This document shows, one piece after another, positions 35,682 to 45,065 of a DNA stretch of 52,906 bases. Where the stretch lies: contig JANQPU010000118.1 in assembly GCA_028285315.1 (NCBI GenBank), positions 1 to 52,906 on the forward strand, in the 5' to 3' direction. The notes below the pieces were generated by a model. It saw only the letters and a program-made list of their open reading frames with translations. It was not told the origin of the DNA and searched no databases. Each line of letters begins with the position of its first letter. Position 1 is the stretch's first letter. The translations under genes were made by a program, and so were the position numbers. This DNA comes from Acaryochloris sp. IP29b_bin.176 (GTDB lineage Bacteria > Cyanobacteriota > Cyanobacteriia > Thermosynechococcales > Thermosynechococcaceae).

Positions 35682-36095
35682 ATGAAATATCTGCCTTTAG
35701 CTGCCCGTATTTGTCTCTGCATCATCTTTATCAACTCGGGCATCGGCAAGATTTTCGGTTTTCCTGGTACTGCTGAGATGATGGCAAATACAGGCTTACC
35801 GATTGCTAATGTTTTGTTAGTTTTTACAATCGCTTTTCAATTGCTGGGCGGTTTATCTTTGCTGCTTGGTTACAAGGTCAAGCTCGGGTCGACTCTGTTG
35901 ATCTTGTTTTTAATTCCTGCAACGTTAGTTTTTCATAATCCGGTTGCTGATTCGGGTGAACTCAATTCTTTTCTCAAAAACTTGGGTCTAATTGGTGGGC
36001 TGTTAATGGTTATTTATGCGGGTGCAGGTGCATTGAGTCTCGATAACCGTGTTGAGGAAGCAGAAGACCGACAACAAGTCACAACCCATTATTAA
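35682..36095 (+). CDS. DoxX family membrane protein
   Basis: A 137-residue protein with four hydrophobic segments. YLPLAARICLCIIFINSGIG followed by KIFGFPGTAEMMANTGLP is the DoxX family start; the others are VLLVFTIAFQLLGGLSLLLG, STLLILFLIPATLVFHN and LIGGLLMVIYAGAGALSL. DoxX-type proteins are often linked to thiol or redox stress, but many have no known function. GGAG precedes the ATG. It lies between the RND adaptor and the RND pump on the same strand, 43 bases before the pump, so it is probably co-transcribed with it. Confidence 0.85.
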   Translation: MKYLPLAARICLCIIFINSGIGKIFGFPGTAEMMANTGLPIANVLLVFTIAFQLLGGLSLLLGYKVKLGSTLLILFLIPATLVFHNPVADSGELNSFLKNLGLIGGLLMVIYAGAGALSLDNRVEEAEDRQQVTTHY

Positions 36096-36138
36096 GCACA
36101 AACCCTCCTCAACATGACAAACAACAAAGGGCTAAGCC

Positions 36139-39100
36139 ATGAGTCTGATTAAAACCGCCGTTCGCTGGCGACACGGGACGGGCGTGTTATTTTGTCTGTT
36201 GGCTTTATTCGGTATTCTGGCGTTATTTCAGTTGCCTCTTGAATTACAGCCCGGCGGCGATCGTCCTGAAATCAGTATTACAACGCCTTATCTAGGGGCT
36301 TCTCCCGCCGAGGTCGAAGATTTAGTGACGCGACCCATTGAAGAAAGGCTGGAAGAAGTGCAGGGCATCCAGGACATCACCAGCAGTAGCAGTTCGGGCA
36401 TTAGTACGATTAATGTCGAGTTTGACTGGGATAGCAACATCGATCGCTCTTTAGTCGATGTTCTCAATAAGCTACAGCAGGTTGAAGCCCTGCCGACAGA
36501 AGCGGATGAGTCAGATGTGGAAGTCGTCAGCGGTAGCAGCGACCCCATGATGTGGATTATTCTAGTGCCGAAAGAAGGCTTTACTGCCGATGACAATGAC
36601 TACAGAGATGTAGTGGATGATGTCGTTATCCCTCGTTTCCGCCAGGTCCAGGGGGTCGGTCAGTTTTTAGTCTCTGGGGGAAGAGAAAGGGAAGTTGAAG
36701 TCGTTGTCGATCCCAAAGCTTTAGCCGCTCGCAATCTGACCATTGGTGATGTCGCCAACAGTCTGCGTAACAATAACCAGGATATTCGTGGCGGACCTTT
36801 AGTATTGGGACGCAGAGAGTATCGAGTCAGAACGATCAGTCGCATTGAAGATGTCAAACAATTAGAAGGTTTCGTTCTGCGTCGAGATCAGTCAGGTACA
36901 GTTTATCTAGGAGATGTGGCCGAAGCTCGCATGGGTCGCGCCATTCAAGATCGAGCCTTGATTAGAAATAACGAACCTGCAGTGGCGACGGGGATTATTC
37001 GTCAGGTCGGAGGCAATGTACCCGATATATCGGCAGGAATTAGGGAAGCTTTAGTCGAACTCGAAGCCCGATTTGATCGTGAGGGAGAAGGGATTACGTT
37101 TGATATTCCCTACGATGAGAATGACTATATTAATGAGTCCATTTCTTTTGTCGAAGGCAACCTTCTGATTGGTGCTGTTCTCGCAGCCTTAGTGTTGCTT
37201 CTGTTCTTAGGGTCTTTAAGAACAGTGGGGGTGATTGCGATCGCAATCCCCACGACTTTGATTACTGTCTTTATTGTCTTCTATTTGTTGGGGCGTACCC
37301 TAAACGTGATCAGCTTGGCGGGGTTAGCGTTTGCGGTAGGCATGGTCGTAGATAATGCGATCGTCGTCTTAGAAAATGTCTTTACCCATATGCAGCGGGG
37401 TAAAACGCCGATGAAAGCTGCGATCGATGGGACGCAGGAAGTCGGTGGCGCGATGCTGGCTTCGACTTTAACAACCGTGGCGGTGTTCGCCCCCATCGTC
37501 TTAGTGACCGGAGAAGCGGGACAGTTATTTTTTGATATCGGGATTGCACTTTCAGCGTCGGTTCTGTTTTCTTTGTTTGCGGCATTAACCCTGGTGCCGA
37601 TGCTAGCGGGATTGTTTTTAAAACAAACAGAAGCAGACCAGATGTTGGCGGGTGGAGAATACAGAGGCGGGAATCGGTTTGAACGTGCTGTTGCCCAAAC
37701 TTCGGCTATTTTTCGACTGGGAGAGCGTCAATTAGAGAATTTTCTCTTGAAAACTGTGCGTTGGTCCCTCGGCACAGGAAAATTTAAACATCGTTTATTC
37801 GTCTTAGCACTCCCCATCATCCTATTAATCACTAGTTTTCAACTCTTACCGCCTGCCGACTATCTCCCAGAAGGCAACCGTAATTTAGTGCTTTGGATTG
37901 CTGGAACCTTCCCAGGTACTAGCATCCCCGAAGCCGTAGAACTATCCCAAGCCCCCAGAGATTTTGTCAGCGAGCAACCAGAAGTGATGCGCACGCTTTA
38001 CGTCCACCGCCCAGGTCGGCAGTTGATTGCTGCTTTTATTCAACCAGCAGAAGCGACAGGGAATAATCTGAATAATTTAGTCGATCGTTTCAGAACGAAA
38101 AGCAATGATTTTCCGGGCTACCGCTTTCTGGTGCCCCGACGAGCCTCTATTTTTCAGGATTCGGGTAAAGAATTCGAGGTTCAGATTATTGGTGAGAACT
38201 TATCAGAAATAGACGAACTACAGCAACAACTGAACCCACAGATCGGAGCGTTAGCAGGTATTCAGAATGTCCGCTCTGACTTTGTTACAGGTGCGCCGGA
38301 ATTGCAGGTGATTCCCAACCGCGAACGTCTAGCGGAAGCGGGGTTGTCAGAATCAGAAATTGGCGAAATGGTACAGGCGGCTTTAGGCGGTTTACGAGCT
38401 TCAGAATTTGTCGATGGGAAGCGAGAGCTAAATGTGACCGTCGAATTGAAAAATACGTTTGTTGAAACCCCCGAACAACTCCTTCAACTCGCTATTTTTA
38501 ACGGTAATGCTCAGAGACTACAGCTCTCCGATGTTGCTGAAGTGCTAGAGACCACAGGGCCAGATGCGATTAACCATGTTGATTTAGAGCGATCGATCAC
38601 TTTAACCGCTAGCGTCGCTAATGATGCTCCTTTAGGGGCACTCATTAACACAACCGAACGAGAAATTCTTGCACCTCTGCGCCAAGAACTCCCCCCAGGT
38701 ATACGCGTTGAGTTGGCAGGATCAGCTGATGTACTGGCAGAAACCTTGTTTCAGCTCGGCTCTACTTTTGTTCTTTCTCTAGTCATCACCTACCTCTTGT
38801 TAGTGGCGCTATACCGCTCATTTATTTATCCCCTCTTGATCATGGCAACCGTGCCCATGGGAATGACGGGCGCGCTCCTCAGTCTAGTGATTGCTAATTC
38901 TATCCCTGGTATAGTGGTTCCTCTAGATATGATTGCAGGATTGGGTTTCGTCATTTTGACAGGGGTCGTCGTCAACAACGCCATTCTCTTGGTCGATCGC
39001 GCTCTACAGCTCCAGGCAGAGGGGATGGAGTATGATACATCTCTTTATACTGCTGTTGGCGATCGCCTACGTCCCATTTTTATGTCAGCTGGAACGAGCG

Positions 39101-39321
39101 TATTGGGGATGTTGCCTCTAGCAATTCTGCCAGGAAAAGGTGCAGAGCTTTATCAGGGTTTAGGGATTGCTTTAACGGGTGGTTTAGCTCTCTCTACTTT
39201 CTTAACGCCTACCGTAATTCCTGCTTTGATGGGACTATTGCAGGATGTTCAATTTAGAAGAAGTAAACAAGAGCAAGAGCTTCAAGAAGAATATAGAGAA
39301 TTAGTCAAGGATCGAAGTTAG
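36139..39321 (+). CDS. RND efflux pump permease (AcrB/HAE1 family)
   Basis: A 1060-residue inner-membrane pump, full length for the family. It shows the repeated build of RND transporters: one N-terminal helix (about 14-32), a large periplasmic porter loop starting GGDRPEISITTPYLGASPAE, six helices (about 335-495), a second loop and six more helices. GLAFAVGMVVDNAIVVLENV carries the proton-relay Asp (here Asp-Asn, as in many non-AcrB members) and VILTGVVVNNAILLVDRALQ is its counterpart in the second half. Export of drugs or other amphiphiles is driven by the proton gradient. It works with the adaptor encoded upstream. The substrate is unknown. Confidence 0.93.
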   Translation: MSLIKTAVRWRHGTGVLFCLLALFGILALFQLPLELQPGGDRPEISITTPYLGASPAEVEDLVTRPIEERLEEVQGIQDITSSSSSGISTINVEFDWDSNIDRSLVDVLNKLQQVEALPTEADESDVEVVSGSSDPMMWIILVPKEGFTADDNDYRDVVDDVVIPRFRQVQGVGQFLVSGGREREVEVVVDPKALAARNLTIGDVANSLRNNNQDIRGGPLVLGRREYRVRTISRIEDVKQLEGFVLRRDQSGTVYLGDVAEARMGRAIQDRALIRNNEPAVATGIIRQVGGNVPDISAGIREALVELEARFDREGEGITFDIPYDENDYINESISFVEGNLLIGAVLAALVLLLFLGSLRTVGVIAIAIPTTLITVFIVFYLLGRTLNVISLAGLAFAVGMVVDNAIVVLENVFTHMQRGKTPMKAAIDGTQEVGGAMLASTLTTVAVFAPIVLVTGEAGQLFFDIGIALSASVLFSLFAALTLVPMLAGLFLKQTEADQMLAGGEYRGGNRFERAVAQTSAIFRLGERQLENFLLKTVRWSLGTGKFKHRLFVLALPIILLITSFQLLPPADYLPEGNRNLVLWIAGTFPGTSIPEAVELSQAPRDFVSEQPEVMRTLYVHRPGRQLIAAFIQPAEATGNNLNNLVDRFRTKSNDFPGYRFLVPRRASIFQDSGKEFEVQIIGENLSEIDELQQQLNPQIGALAGIQNVRSDFVTGAPELQVIPNRERLAEAGLSESEIGEMVQAALGGLRASEFVDGKRELNVTVELKNTFVETPEQLLQLAIFNGNAQRLQLSDVAEVLETTGPDAINHVDLERSITLTASVANDAPLGALINTTEREILAPLRQELPPGIRVELAGSADVLAETLFQLGSTFVLSLVITYLLLVALYRSFIYPLLIMATVPMGMTGALLSLVIANSIPGIVVPLDMIAGLGFVILTGVVVNNAILLVDRALQLQAEGMEYDTSLYTAVGDRLRPIFMSAGTSVLGMLPLAILPGKGAELYQGLGIALTGGLALSTFLTPTVIPALMGLLQDVQFRRSKQEQELQEEYRELVKDRS

Positions 39322-39428
39322 GAAACATGGCTCTGCCGCATATTGTTACAGGAGAATAATTGAGTGTTCTGAGACTTGAGTGGTGGGGTGTGAGTAGTAT
39401 CCGATACTGTTGGCAATAAGACTGAACA

Positions 39429-40727
39429 ATGTATACACATGCACGGAAGATGGTTAAGAAATTAAATCTCCATAGTCTGCTTACCATAGGAAGTGCGATC
39501 TCACTCTTTGGGACCGTAGGATGTACCACTCAAGTTCAATCCAATTCCCCTACTGTTAGCCAGTCTGGGCATCAATCTGCTGTTGAGACACCAAGGGCAA
39601 GCGAACCAGCGTTGTCTGCTGAAAAGGTCAACGATAGCTCAGACTTTCGGAAAGTCACGGTGCTGGAAGGACTGGAACATCCATGGAGTATTTCCTGGTT
39701 ACCGGATGGAGACATGCTGATTACCGAGCGACCTGGCCGGGTACGGATTGCTCGAAATGGCGCTCTCGAACCAACTCCAATTTCAGGAGTGCCGGAAGTC
39801 TTGGCTGAGAATCAGGGTGGCTTGATGGATGTTTCAGTTCACCCACGCTTTGCCGAGAACCGTTTAGTTTACTTTACCTACTCCCACGGCACAAATTCAG
39901 CAAATCGCACCCGTATCGCTCGGGCAACTTTTGACGGCAAGGCGTTGAGCGATTGGCAGGTGATCTTCGAAGTTTCCCAGGCCAAACCCAGGGGGCAACA
40001 CTTCGGGTCACGCATGATCTGGTTACCTGACGGCACACTTTTAGCGTCTATAGGCGACGGTGGCAATCCCCCCATTCAGCTTGAGGGGGAACTGATCCGC
40101 CAACAGGCTCAGAATCTTCGTAGCCATTTCGGCAAAGTTGTGCGGCTGAAAGACGATGGTTCTGTACCGCCCGATAATCCCTTTGTGGGCTCTGCTGATC
40201 ACAACTCAGCCATATGGAGCTATGGACATCGTAACATTCAAGGGCTAGCCTTCGATCCAACCACAAACCGAGTATGGGCCACTGAACATGGCTCCCGTGG
40301 GGGAGACGAAATGAATCTTATGGAGGGAGGGAAAAACTATGGTTGGCCAGTGGCTACCCACAGCCGTGAATATTCTGGCGGGCTAATCTCTCCAGAAAAG
40401 TCTCTCCCTGGCATGGTAGACCCTGCACTGATATGGACACCCTCAATAGCCCCATCAGGTCTAGCTTTTTACAACGGCGACAACTTTCCCCAGTGGCAAG
40501 GAGACTTGTTTGCAGGCGGATTGGTCTCACAAGATATCCGCCGTATTGAACTAGATGAATTGGGTAATGTGGTAGACGAGCAATTAATTCCCATTAATCA
40601 ACGGGTTCGGGATGTACGGCAGGGACCGGATGGACTGTTATATATACTGACTGATGAGCCAAACGGACAACTAATCCGGCTTGAACCCACACAAGAGAAA
40701 CAGTCGCTAGTGAGGAGCCACAATTGA
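39429..40727 (+). CDS. PQQ-dependent aldose sugar dehydrogenase-like lipoprotein
   Basis: A 432-residue protein (a second ATG at 39450 is an alternative start). A signal peptide ends in the lipobox Gly-Thr-Val-Gly-Cys (about residue 33), so it should be a lipoprotein. The six-bladed propeller of soluble glucose/sorbosone dehydrogenases follows: LEGLEHPWSISWLPDGDMLI, NQGGLMDVSVHPRFAENRLV, YFTYSHG, a GDGGNPP loop, SYGHRNIQGLAFDPTTNRVW, EHGSRGGDEMN and PSGLAFYNGDNFPQWQGDLF. The His, Arg and GGDE residues match the PQQ- and calcium-binding positions of the YliI/Asd group. Sugar oxidation at the cell surface is inferred; whether this strain makes PQQ cannot be seen here. Confidence 0.87.
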   Translation: MYTHARKMVKKLNLHSLLTIGSAISLFGTVGCTTQVQSNSPTVSQSGHQSAVETPRASEPALSAEKVNDSSDFRKVTVLEGLEHPWSISWLPDGDMLITERPGRVRIARNGALEPTPISGVPEVLAENQGGLMDVSVHPRFAENRLVYFTYSHGTNSANRTRIARATFDGKALSDWQVIFEVSQAKPRGQHFGSRMIWLPDGTLLASIGDGGNPPIQLEGELIRQQAQNLRSHFGKVVRLKDDGSVPPDNPFVGSADHNSAIWSYGHRNIQGLAFDPTTNRVWATEHGSRGGDEMNLMEGGKNYGWPVATHSREYSGGLISPEKSLPGMVDPALIWTPSIAPSGLAFYNGDNFPQWQGDLFAGGLVSQDIRRIELDELGNVVDEQLIPINQRVRDVRQGPDGLLYILTDEPNGQLIRLEPTQEKQSLVRSHN

Positions 40728-40787
40728 GAGAAGACTAATAATTCTCTTCACACTAAACAGGGAAATGGTCTCATCGGGATTAATAAC

Positions 40788-40850
40788 TTCACTAGGCTGG
40801 CACTATACCACAGTCTATGCCACGTTTAGGGGATGAGCATTTCCTACAAA
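40788..40850 (+). mobile_element. 5' end fragment of an IS6-family element
   Basis: These 63 bases match the leader of the dead IS6 copy at 22451-23116: both contain a CTGGCACT block, then GTCTATG(C/T)CACGTTTAGGGG, then the first codons. Here the ATG (40833) is intact and encodes MSISYK before the sequence is interrupted exactly at 40851 by a 158-bp inverted-repeat element. Nothing of the transposase follows on the other side. Confidence 0.7.
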
Positions 40851-41008
40851 GAAAGTGTCAGTACGGAGTATTTAAGATCGCCATTCTCAATATTATTAAC
40901 TATTGAACGAAGTTCTCCTGACATTTTAAAGAGAAATCAACTCCTTTAAGAACTAAATTTTTCTGAAGCTCTCAATTAAAATCTTGGATACTCAGTACTG
41001 ACACTTTC
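40851..41008 (+). mobile_element. 158-bp inverted-repeat element, copy A (MITE-like)
   Basis: The left end begins GAAAGTGTCAGTACGGAGTA and the right end, read inward, GAAAGTGTCAGTACTGAGTA, so the termini are near-perfect inverted repeats. It has no coding capacity. The interior (TATTAACTATTGAACGAAGT and so on) is shared with copies at 42103-42260 and 45483-45640, all exactly 158 bp. Equal length, shared ends and dispersed positions are the marks of a non-autonomous transposon mobilised by a transposase encoded elsewhere. No target duplication is clear. Confidence 0.75.
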
Positions 41009-41035
41009 CTTTTTACCACCTCACCTCATAACGCA

Positions 41036-41981
41036 CTAAGACAACTGAATACCCCATATCTCATCATTTGGAACCTGCTGATATTTTAATTGTTCAAGCT
41101 TTAAAGCATACTCATTCGGCAATATTGCCCCACTAATATCAGCACCAGTGAAGTTGGCACGAGCAAGATCTGCTCCTCTAAAGTCCGCTCCGCATAACCT
41201 TGCTCCTCTTAAGTCCGCTCCATACATATTGGCATTGACGAAACATGCATCCTCACAGTTCGTTGCGCTTAAATCAGCTTGACGTAAGCAGGCATATCGA
41301 AAATCTGTTTTTTTCAAATCACTACCTTCTAAGCAGGCTAATGTCAAATTGGCACGGACAAAGACACTCCGAGATAAACAACTCCAACTCACATCCGATT
41401 CTGACAATTGAGTCTCTGTTAAGTCAGCAGCAGTCAAGTCTACATGAGATAAACAAGTGTTTGTCAGGTTAGCGCGTTGTGCCCACAATCCCCATAAATT
41501 AGCCTCCTCAAAGCAAGCATCTTGAGCCACGCTATCAGATAGATCCGCACCCATCAATTTGGCCTGACTAAAATTTGCTTGGTTTAGCTTAGCAGCGTTC
41601 AACTTGGCACAGCTCAAGTCCGCATGACTAAGATCGGCATGAGAAAAATCGACCCAATAGGCCTGAGCCCAGATAGCGAGACTCTTTTGTAACTTGCTTG
41701 CCACAAAAATAGCTCCACTGAATATCTGCCCAAATTAGATTAACTTCAGATAAATAACTATGACTAAAATCAAAACCACTTAAGTTCATCTGATAAAAGT
41801 TTGCTTTGGGCAATTTAATCCCAGTAAATTGACGCTCAGAAGAATGGTACCTTTGCCAAAAATCCAGCAAATCTTTAGAGAAGTGTAATGTTCTTTTATC
41901 AAAATCTTCTTGACAATTCATAACAGAACTACTATCTGAGAAGTTACGCATTGACAGAAGTGCGTTAATATACTCAGGCAA
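41036..41981 (-). pseudogene. Pentapeptide-repeat protein split by a frameshift
   Basis: The N-terminal frame (from ATG 41981) encodes about 60 ordinary residues, then ANFYQMNLSGFDFSHSYLSE and VNLIWADIQW. The C-terminal frame (to 41036) runs GAIFVASKLQKSLAIWAQAY and into many A(D/N)LSxA repeats such as VDFSHADLSHADLSCAKLNA and GADLRGARLCGADFRGADLA. The pentapeptide rhythm continues across the break if one base is removed near 41725, so a single insertion splits one gene of about 314 residues. Pentapeptide proteins fold as a right-handed square helix and usually mediate protein contacts. A sequencing error cannot be ruled out. Confidence 0.75.
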
Positions 41982-42102
41982 ACGTAAATACCGTCAGATT
42001 CTCCAAAACAGACTGGCGAATAACTGGCAAAAATAATTGTCTTGATATTTGATAACAGTTGTTGATCGGCCCTCGAACACACATCATTTGTAGACGACAA
42101 AA

Positions 42103-42260
42103 AGCGCCGAACATACAAAATAAACGATAGCAAAATCCTCAACACTATTGACTATTAACCGAAGTCCTCCTGATATTTCAACGAGGAATTAACTATTTAC
42201 AATAACTAAATTTTTCTGAAATCCTCAATTAAACTCTTGGATACTCAGTACTGACACTAT
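42103..42260 (+). mobile_element. 158-bp inverted-repeat element, copy B
   Basis: From about 42127 to 42260 it aligns without gaps to copy A: ACTATTGACTATTAACCGAA for TTATTAACTATTGAACGAAG, AACTAAATTTTTCTGAAATC, then TTGGATACTCAGTACTGACA at the right end. The left 25 bases have diverged and no longer form the inverted repeat, so this copy is probably immobile. Confidence 0.65.
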
Positions 42261-42849
42261 ATTACTGACACCATGTGTACTCAAGCCCTTTTTTAAGCCT
42301 AAAACAACGCATATATATTAGAGAAAACTCAACCACTCTGAACTTGCAGTTCAGAGTTTAAAGAAGGGACTGAAAGTCTCAATCCATAGCTGTGTTGCCA
42401 TTTGATCTATCTGCTGTGATATAAAAATCTCTAGCTGTCAGCATTATGAATTTCTGTTGCTAGAGGTATGTAGCAGCTAAAGCCTTACACTAAAATGTAT
42501 AGTTTTGGACTAGCATGTTTAGGACAATAAAGGTTGTTCCACAAAGCTAAAAAACACACATAAACATTCAGTCTTAAAAAATAGTTAATGTATGGTTTCT
42601 CACCTTTATTGCACCTGATTTCAACGCCCTTATCACTACCCTAATCGCTGTAAACATCTCAATTGTAGATAGGTTTTTATAAAATTTCAATCAATATTAG
42701 ATTAGTTTTAATCTATATATTAATTAGATTTTTTATCTTAGTTTGGGCGGAATTGGGATATAACAACGATTCGATAACGTTTTTGGGCGTTCGGTTATGA
42801 TACAGAGACGTCCGGTTACAGTGCTAGGTTCGTCTAACCAACAAGTGCA
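42261..42849. other. 0.6-kb AT-rich region without a supported gene
   Basis: It contains a perfect small hairpin (ACTCTGAACT, 42335-42344, with AGTTCAGAGT, 42348-42357) and an AT-rich stretch (42660-42740) with repeated TTAGATT/TTAATCTA motifs. From about 42745 the base composition becomes richer in GC and continues so into the ORF at 42850. No coding region is convincing. Confidence 0.45.
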
Positions 42850-43167
42850 TTGAACATTCAGCAATCACGGCCATATTCTCCTTTTTTCGGTCTGAACGCT
42901 GATAATGTATGTCGTTCGCTCAGCAGATCAGAGAGACTAAATGCAGCAAATCAGTGCGCGCCCGAATTGTGGCCAGATATCTACCAATGCACGTTTGGGA
43001 TCTCCGGGGGCGGATACGCCGCGAACTATCTGCCAGGGTTGGGGGGCTTCTTTTCCGCCGCCAAACTCTATCCGGCTATATACAAAGATTGCGGCCTGGT
43101 ACGCTTCTTCATCAATGAGGAAGCACGTTCCAAGCTGGAATACTCAGAAGAATGGCAAAAGAAGTGA
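42850..43167 (+). CDS. Orphan GC-rich ORF of unknown function
   Basis: A 105-residue frame from a TTG, with no good ribosome site and no internal Met, so the N-terminus is uncertain and the gene may be a 3' fragment. The second half looks like a real folded protein: CAPELWPDIYQCTFGISGGG, YAANYLPGLGGFFSAAKLYP, DCGLVRFFINEEARSKLEYS. Codons in this part mostly end in G or C, unlike the neighbours, which suggests foreign origin. I recognise no family. It lies in an accessory zone between two copies of the 158-bp element. Confidence 0.4.
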   Translation: MNIQQSRPYSPFFGLNADNVCRSLSRSERLNAANQCAPELWPDIYQCTFGISGGGYAANYLPGLGGFFSAAKLYPAIYKDCGLVRFFINEEARSKLEYSEEWQKK

Positions 43168-43606
43168 GGGCGAACAAGCTGAATTACTGGAATCAAGACG
43201 ATCCGAATCATGCCGTGGGATTTTATTGTAGATGCGGAGAGCGTTAATACTGACTGTACTCAAAGAAGGGTTGTTTAACGCAAATTCAAGGGATGATTAT
43301 ATCGGCGATCGCAGCCTTTCATTGCAAACCATCTGGATCTGACAGGTTGCTCTTTACATCTGTGGGCTGCTATATCAAGGTTTCTCCAGTTTTAATCGCT
43401 CTCCATGATGACGATATCGTTGGAATGAATTGGTAAGCTTAGAAGCCAAACAGCAGACAATTTTGCAACTTTAGAAGCCTCAGTCAAATTCATTTTTTCT
43501 CCTTAGTTGAGCTTTATTCAGTGAATAGAATATTAGGTTAAGTTCTTGAATTATGCCTTGACTAAGGATATTCAAAAAATAGCTGAAAAATGGAGATGCC
43601 ATCAAA
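43168..43606. other. Gap upstream of the DUF3616 gene
   Basis: These 439 bases hold no supported gene, repeat or terminator. The promoter of DUF3616 is probably in the AT-rich stretch near 43490-43590. Confidence 0.45.
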
Positions 43607-44749
43607 ATGACAGACTTAAAGAAGCTCCAAACCTTAAAAATATATTGTCAAGCCAATCTAGACACTCAGACTAGAAAAGATATCATCAGCAATCTATCAG
43701 GGGCAGTATTATCTCATCAAGGTCAGTATCTTTGGATAGGGACTGATGAATTTGCATCTATAGAGAGATTTACAAAAATTGATGGCCATCAGCCAATCTA
43801 TGGCGAGCATCAACGCTTCTACTTCAAAGACTTTATTGATGAGTTTGATGAAGCTGTCGGGGAAGTTGATATCGAAGGGCTGGGTTACAATGGTGGCTGT
43901 CTATGGATCATTGGCTCCCATAGTAGTAAGCGCAAGAAAGTTAAAATTAAGCCAGACAAATACACAGTTAAAAAGAAAGAACTCAAAAAGATCGAACGAG
44001 AAGAAAATCGCTATCTGTTAGCTCGAATTCCCATCAATAAGCAAGGAGAATTAGCACATCAATCTCCTCATAAAGCATGGTTACCCCGAAAAGGGAGCAG
44101 TAATTCACTCACACAAGCTTTAGCATCAGATGAGTATCTGGATTTAGAACAGATCATCATAGGTGAAGATGATTCCTCTCCTTTGGGGAAAGAAATATAT
44201 CATTACCTACCGAGTAAAGAGAACGGTCTTGATATTGAAGGCTTAGCAGTTGATGGCAATCAAATATTGATAGGTTTGCGGGGGCCAGTATTGCGTGGCA
44301 TTGCTATCTTATTGGAACTGGAAGTTGAGGATGGTCCATCTCATGAACTGCACCTCAGAGCAATTGGCAACGACGATAGGCTTTACAAACGTCATTTCCT
44401 TGATCTTGATGGCTTGGGAATACGAGAACTCTGTTGGCAAGACCCAGGAAGCAGCCTGTTAATCCTTGCAGGGCCAACGATGGACCTGGATGGAGCATTG
44501 CAACTATTTCGTCTAAATGATCCATTGTCATTAGTGGATAATAGCTTATCCTCTCAGGCGAACAAGCAATTGGAATACCTAGGTGACATTCCTCACGGTT
44601 ACAAGAGCGATCGCGCTGAAGGACTATGCCTCTATGACGGCCCGACATCTATTCTTGTTGTTTATGACAGTCCTGCATCTGAGCGGTTGATTTTAGATGC
44701 AACAGGTTCAGTTTCAGGGGTTCATGCGGATGTGTTTTCTGTAGGATGA
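43607..44749 (+). CDS. DUF3616 domain protein
   Basis: A 380-residue protein. The DUF3616 features are visible in order: LSGAVLSHQGQYLWIGTDEF near residue 30-50, EVDIEGLGYNGGCLWIIGSH near 90-110, GLDIEGLAVDGNQILIGLRG near 205-225, FLDLDGLGIRELCWQDPGSS and RAEGLCLYDGPTSILVVYDS. The repeated (D)IEGL-x(6)-G-x-(L/I)-(W/L)-I-G blocks look like blades of a beta-propeller, so a lactonase- or phytase-like fold is plausible, but no activity is known. There is no signal peptide, so it is probably cytoplasmic. No operon partner. Confidence 0.85.
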   Translation: MTDLKKLQTLKIYCQANLDTQTRKDIISNLSGAVLSHQGQYLWIGTDEFASIERFTKIDGHQPIYGEHQRFYFKDFIDEFDEAVGEVDIEGLGYNGGCLWIIGSHSSKRKKVKIKPDKYTVKKKELKKIEREENRYLLARIPINKQGELAHQSPHKAWLPRKGSSNSLTQALASDEYLDLEQIIIGEDDSSPLGKEIYHYLPSKENGLDIEGLAVDGNQILIGLRGPVLRGIAILLELEVEDGPSHELHLRAIGNDDRLYKRHFLDLDGLGIRELCWQDPGSSLLILAGPTMDLDGALQLFRLNDPLSLVDNSLSSQANKQLEYLGDIPHGYKSDRAEGLCLYDGPTSILVVYDSPASERLILDATGSVSGVHADVFSVG

Positions 44750-44927
44750 TTGTCTAGATAGCGATGTTGCTGCTGCTTCCATAATGGACCAGCGGAGGCG
44801 TCCGTGCCACAACCTACAGTTTTGAAGCCAAGTCAGGGAGTGGCTTTCAGGTTGAGGAAAACCAATCTCTATATTATGTAGCCTCCATGAACAGCAAGCG
44901 GATTTGCAAGGGTCTAACCGATGAGAA

Positions 44928-44951
44928 GAAAGTGACAGTACTGACACTTTC
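44928..44951. repeat. Two 158-bp-element ends fused together
   Basis: GAAAGTGACAGTA is followed directly by CTGACACTTTC, which is the left terminus and the right terminus of the 158-bp element with nothing between. The same flank, CGATGAGAA, precedes both this site and copy C at 45483. It looks like an internally deleted copy reduced to its two ends. Confidence 0.5.
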
Positions 44952-45065
44952 AATCAGAAGCATAAGAAGTTGGTGCCAAGCAAAATACGATAATTTCACA
45001 CGCTAAAAGCTAGATCTACCTCCAGCATCTTTGAATAACTAAGGAGAAAGAGGGCATAGCTGCCA

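Noticed and set aside
42770-42860. Possible integron attC-like site before the GC-rich ORF (GTCTAACCAACAAGTGCATT)
   Set aside because: Only one half resembles an attC core; no paired core site or integrase is visible in the window.
43779-44021. 80-codon frame inside the DUF3616 gene
   Set aside because: Alternate-frame shadow of a clear coding region.
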